Source: Archegozetes longisetosus
Taxonomy: Eukaryota; Arthropoda; Arachnida; Sarcoptiformes; Trhypochthoniidae
Reading direction: 5' to 3'
Assembly (NCBI GenBank): GCA_018873245.2
Contig: JAEMBT020000006.1
Location: forward strand, 503,804-567,803
DNA: 64,000 nt
Shown here: positions 60,625 through 64,000 of the stretch, piece by piece
Layout of the letters: each line of letters opens with the position of its first letter
How positions within the stretch are numbered: position 1 is the stretch's first letter
Notes under the pieces: generated by a model
The model's input: only the letters and a program-made list of their open reading frames with translations
What the model was told of the DNA's origin: nothing
Databases searched by the model: none
Made by a program: the position numbers and the translations under genes

Positions 60625-61035
60625 GGTAACTAAAAGTTTGAGATTCTATTCTCGAGCAGCGGTCGATTATTGCTTTATTAAGTAATATTTAATAAAACGG
60701 TTAATCATTGGTTCAACATGTTGAAGGCTTCATATGTTATAAAACCATATCTATGACGCTTCAATCAGTCAAACCAATCGTTTGGTTTACTCAAAATAAT
60801 TTGGATCATAACTGGTATGACCACTATGAACCCTATGACATCTATGACTCAAATTGTTTTGAGTAAACCAAACGATTGGTTTGACTGATTGAAGCGTCAT
60901 ACATAATATGTCAAACCATATTATGGTTTTATAACATAATATGGAGCCTTCAACGTGTTAAACCAATAATTTACTAGATATAAATTAATTATGCAACAAT
61001 TGATAGCTATCCCGAACTTTTAGTTACTGAAGTTT
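60625..61035. repeat. inverted repeat (foldback element 4)
   Basis: The central arms (about 60768-60812 and 60850-60899) contain the same ACGCTTCAATCAGTCAAACC and CAATCGTTTGGTTTACTCAAA in opposite orientation. Outward similarity continues through TGTTATAAAACCATA, GTTGAAGGCT and GTAACTAAAAGTT, giving arms of ~180 bp. No coding content. Confidence 0.75.
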
Positions 61036-61462
61036 CTGTTTAAGACAATGTCAACACCTCCCGGTTGCCGGCGTTCGCCGTAACGTAATTTTGATGAAGA
61101 TTGAAGCTCAATATGAGTAATATCAAATTGAAATAAAAACAATTGCAATTTCATTAGCATTTTCTTAATATAGATACTATTGGTTTAATATCGATAGTAT
61201 TGACTTAATAGCGAAAGTAACTTTTTCAACAAAATTTAATTAGTTTGATATTGATCCAATATTATCAACATTAAGTCAATAATATCTATATGAAATCAGA
61301 ACTATCGATATATTGTGTTTTTCAATATTGAATCATTTTTATCGATATTACATTTTTGAGTAAATTTCATCAAACTTCGGACATGTTTTTTAAATGATTG
61401 AAAATTCTAAAATTAAAAAATTATACTTTATTTTATGCTCTTTAGAAGCTAACTTAAGACCA

Positions 61463-61890
61463 AAATTCGTGGCTAAAAGATCTAATTGGACAGAAAATGA
61501 TAGAAGAGTCACAACTGCGGAGGAAAATTTACAATTTGATAATGATATTTGGGAAAAACTATATCGATAAGTTTTGAAACTGGCCTAATGGCTAAGTAAG
61601 AGCCAGACGGCTACCTGGTACTCGTTACGATGGAGAAAATTTTGAACGCGTTCAGAACTCAGGTTGGTCGAGTATTATGGTTTCTCCGTCTTTTATTTTT
61701 GTAGGTTTGGTGCCAATAATGAGATTTGTGGCAAACTTTAATTCAGAACAATATGTTGAGTATTTGGAAAATTTTCTTATGATATATATGGAACAAACTT
61801 CTCGACTCGAATTTCTTATATTACATGACAACAGCCGTAGGACTCCAACGCATCCGCGTCTTTGTTCGTGGAGCCCACCTTGGCAAGGAT
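61463..61890 (+). pseudogene. Tc1-like transposase remnant
   Basis: Decayed central part of a Tc1-like transposase with frame changes: WTENDRRVTTAEENLQFDND near 61477 (the first catalytic Asp region, with E in place of the usual D), then TRYDGENFERVQNSGWSSIM, GLVPIMRFVANFNSEQYVEYLENF and the second catalytic block LILHDNS near 61830. The third catalytic block is missing; C-rich retroelement sequence follows. Stops and shifts make it non-functional. Confidence 0.72.
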
Positions 61891-62121
61891 AACTGAAGAC
61901 TTCAACTTATCATCAATGCCAAGCCAAATGGATGCGCCCTCCTCCGACCACCAGGAATGCACCGCATATTCAGGTCAGGTACTTTTTACTATTATTTATT
62001 TATTTTTTACCTTCCCTTCCCGCCATTTTCTTTGTTTTTGTTTTGTTTTTGTTTTGTTTTGTTCTGTTCATACCTTTTCTTTTCTTGCTATGCCTAAATT
62101 CACCCCACATTACCCCACTAG

Positions 62122-64000
62122 GATTCCACACTTATCCCTCGCCCTCCTTATCTACCCCCAACCAGCACTCCCACCTCCTTCCTTTCGGTCCCACCCCACC
62201 CCCCGGGCAGGTTTTCACAAATTCGGCCCCTACTACTCGCAAACGCGGTTCGTCTACTCCTACTACTTGCTGGCGATATCGAGCCCAACCCTGGACCCCG
62301 CCCTCCCCCCCAGCTAAACATTTTACAACTTAATATAAATGGCCTTCGCAACAAAGTTCCCGAGCTCACCAAATTCCTCTCCCAACACAATATCCACATA
62401 GCCGCCCTTCAAGAAACAAAGCTGACCCCCCGCGCTCAGACCCCCAAATTCCCAATTATTCCTCTATTCGACTCGACCGCCCCCAAGGCTCTGGCGGAGG
62501 CCTTATCCTCTACATACATAACTCAATCCCGTACTCCACTCACGACCCCCTCACCCCTCCCCTAAACACCCACTGTGAAACCTTAACCTGCTCTATTTAC
62601 CTTAATAAAAAACATACACCATTATCAATATATACAATCCACCCCCTCCCAGGTCCCTCCCACCCTAAACCCTAACCTCAGTCAACTAATTAGCTTCCCT
62701 AATCCCATTATACTAGGTGACTTCAACGCTCACCACCCTACCTGGCTTAAAACACAGCCAGCCGACACACGAGGTAACCTCCTATTAGAACAACTAGAAC
62801 CCCTCCCTCTCCTCCTTTTAAATGAAAACACTCCCACTCGAGTAACCTCTTCTCAAAGACCCACCTCCCCTGACCTCACCCTCACATCCGCCGCTCTCGC
62901 TTCCCGCCTTACCTGGCGCACTGTTCCCGCTCTCTCTTCTGATCACCTCCCCATCATCATATCCTTTCCTCTCACACGCAAACTATCCCTAGCTATCAAA
63001 AATCCTTCACCAACTTTAACAAAGCCGACTGGCTCACATTCTCAGAACTAGTCGAACTCTCCCTAGATAACTACGATCCCTCCCTTTACCCTTCCATAGA
63101 CCTAGCAGAAGCCTATATTCGTGATTCAATAACCACTGCAGCTAGAACAACTATCCCCTCCGGCCGGCGTAAGACGTATATCCCCTCCTTCTCCCCCTCG
63201 ATTAAAGCACTTATAGCAGAACGCAACTCCCTTCGACTTAAAATCTCCCACTCTAATAGCCCCCCATCCAGCTCCGATTCCCAACACCTCTGTTCCCTAA
63301 ATAAACTAATTCATACCGAAATTAACAATCTCAAACGCAGAAGGTGGACAGATTTTGTCCAAACCCTAAACCACCGCACCGCCCCCAACAAACTCTGGAA
63401 AACTATAAAATCTATAAATAACGATAGTCTCCAAACCCATGAAACTATATCATCCCACCCACCAAACCAAGCCCCTCACCCTAGTACACAAGCCAACAAC
63501 CTCATCAAGTACTACGCCTCCATGTCACGCAATACCCCCTCCAGATCGGACAGAAAAATTATCCGCTCCCTAAAATCCATCAAACTCGATCCCCACCCCG
63601 ACCCCCCTTTCTTCCCTGAGCAAACGCTAAAGATAATTCGCTCCATCCCACTTTCAAAAGCACTCGGCCCTGACAATATAGCTAACATCCACCTTAAACA
63701 CCTAGGCCCAAACGCAATAACCGCCCTCACTAAACTGTTTAATTTCTCCTGGCTCAACTGTCAAATTCCATCCATCTGGAAAAAATCAATTATCATTCCA
63801 CTTCTCAAACCCAACAAACCCCCGAACCTTCCCTCCTCCTATCGTCCTATTTCTCTCCTCTCCCCCCTCTCTAAAGTCATGGAAAGACTTATAAAAAATC
63901 GCATTGAACCCCTTCTACCTCAAAATTCCCACCAGCATGGTTTCCGGAAATCACTCTCAACCGTCACCGCCCTCACTGTACTCACTCAAACCATTTTAAA
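62122..64000 (+). pseudogene. LINE ORF: 2A-like motif, AP endonuclease, reverse transcriptase (frameshifted, partial)
   Basis: In order: an open frame from 62122 (after TAG) with a Leu-rich stretch and GDIEPNPGP (62272-62298); the endonuclease start LNILQLNINGLRNK and AALQETKL; after a frame change at about 62451 RLDRPQGSGGGLILYIHN; then PIILGDFNAHHPTW and SSDHLPIIISF, the classic APE blocks. From about 63009 one frame is open to the window end: FNKADWLTFSELV, a long linker, ALGPDNIANIHLKHL, WKKSIIIPLLKPNK, YRPISLLSPLSKVMERLI and QHGFRKSLSTVTAL, which are reverse transcriptase blocks 0-3. At least two or three frameshifts lie between 62450 and 62680, in C-runs; they may be decay or sequencing errors. 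No ATG was found in frame with the 2A motif; the ATG at 61932 opens a different frame. Confidence 0.87.
62254..62298 (+). other. 2A-type ribosome-skipping motif in the LINE ORF
   Basis: The frame reads LLLLLAGDIEPNPGP, then RPPPQLNILQLNINGLRNK of the endonuclease. It fits the 2A consensus D(V/I)ExNPG/P exactly, preceded by the usual Leu-rich helix. In this position translation would skip the Gly-Pro bond, separating a short Leu-rich N-terminal peptide from the endonuclease/RT. Such motifs have been reported at the N-termini of some APE-type non-LTR elements; activity here is inferred. Confidence 0.9.

Larger units (their letters stand above)
61895..64000 (+). mobile_element. APE-type non-LTR retrotransposon (LINE), cut by the window end
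   Basis: From about 61.9 kb the composition changes sharply: the plus strand becomes very C-rich and G-poor, unlike the AT-rich host. It encodes an apurinic-type endonuclease and a reverse transcriptase (see 62122-64000). The 5' boundary is uncertain; it seems to follow the Tc1-like remnant directly. The 3' end lies outside the window. Clade (Jockey/CR1-like) not resolved. Confidence 0.85.

Noticed and set aside
62148..62399. 83-codon minus-strand open frame
   Set aside because: Antisense shadow of the C-rich retrotransposon.
1..64000. CRISPR arrays, bacterial operons, phage or viral genes
   Set aside because: No evenly spaced direct repeats with unique spacers; gene structure is eukaryotic; I recognised no viral protein.

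Overview
This window looks like nuclear DNA of an arthropod, plausibly a mite or other small chelicerate; the class is my inference. The sequence is strongly AT-rich. Genes are split by GT-AG introns, many only 50-110 bp long. There are TATA boxes and AATAAA signals but no bacterial-type operons. The gene set (a stoned/stonin adaptor, an FRRS1-type DOMON/cytochrome b561 reductase, lysosomal alpha-mannosidase, RNase T2, a DEG/ENaC channel, COX7A, a DM9-repeat protein) is animal.

Layout. 1-2.3 kb: last exon of an ERICH3-like gene, converging on a two-exon gene for a small Thr-rich secreted protein whose promoter abuts a TA-flanked MITE. 2.3-9.5 kb: a transposon graveyard, with a transposase remnant, an interspersed repeat split by a hAT MITE, a nearly intact hAT element with an exact 8-bp target duplication, and two long inverted repeats. 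10.5-15.7 kb: a nine-exon ferric-chelate-reductase-like gene on the minus strand, with a dead mariner-type element in its second intron. 16-22.3 kb: a second copy of the interspersed repeat split by a different element, a foldback, and a hAT remnant with a mariner nested inside it. 22.6-28 kb: a lysosomal alpha-mannosidase gene (4 exons) and a DM9 gene. 29.3-40.9 kb: a ten-exon minus-strand stoned/stonin gene whose exons join StonedA-like and StonedB-like parts in one reading frame, with a SINE-like repeat in one intron. 41-46.6 kb: no gene seen. 46.6-48.1 kb: a paralogue of the Thr-rich secreted protein, then a tiny two-exon secreted peptide gene. 50-51 kb: COX7A-like gene (minus). 52-54 kb: a hAT MITE and a 970-bp near-perfect foldback. 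55-58.5 kb: intronless RNase T2 (plus) and intronless DEG/ENaC subunit (minus). 60.6-64 kb: an inverted repeat, a Tc1-like remnant, and a C-rich APE-type non-LTR retrotransposon running off the end.

The most notable points are: (1) a canonical 2A-type ribosome-skipping motif (GDIEPNPGP) in frame just before the endonuclease domain of the non-LTR element; (2) a small family of secreted Thr-rich proteins with a conserved VKGxLLGxMIA motif and a shared phase-2 intron; (3) a tandem duplication of the DOMON module in the FRRS1-like gene; (4) an in-frame StonedA-StonedB arrangement; (5) several hAT elements of different ages, each with its own dense subterminal short repeat. Single-base frameshifts in the mannosidase and stoned genes both fall in homopolymers, so assembly error is the likeliest cause and the genes are probably functional.
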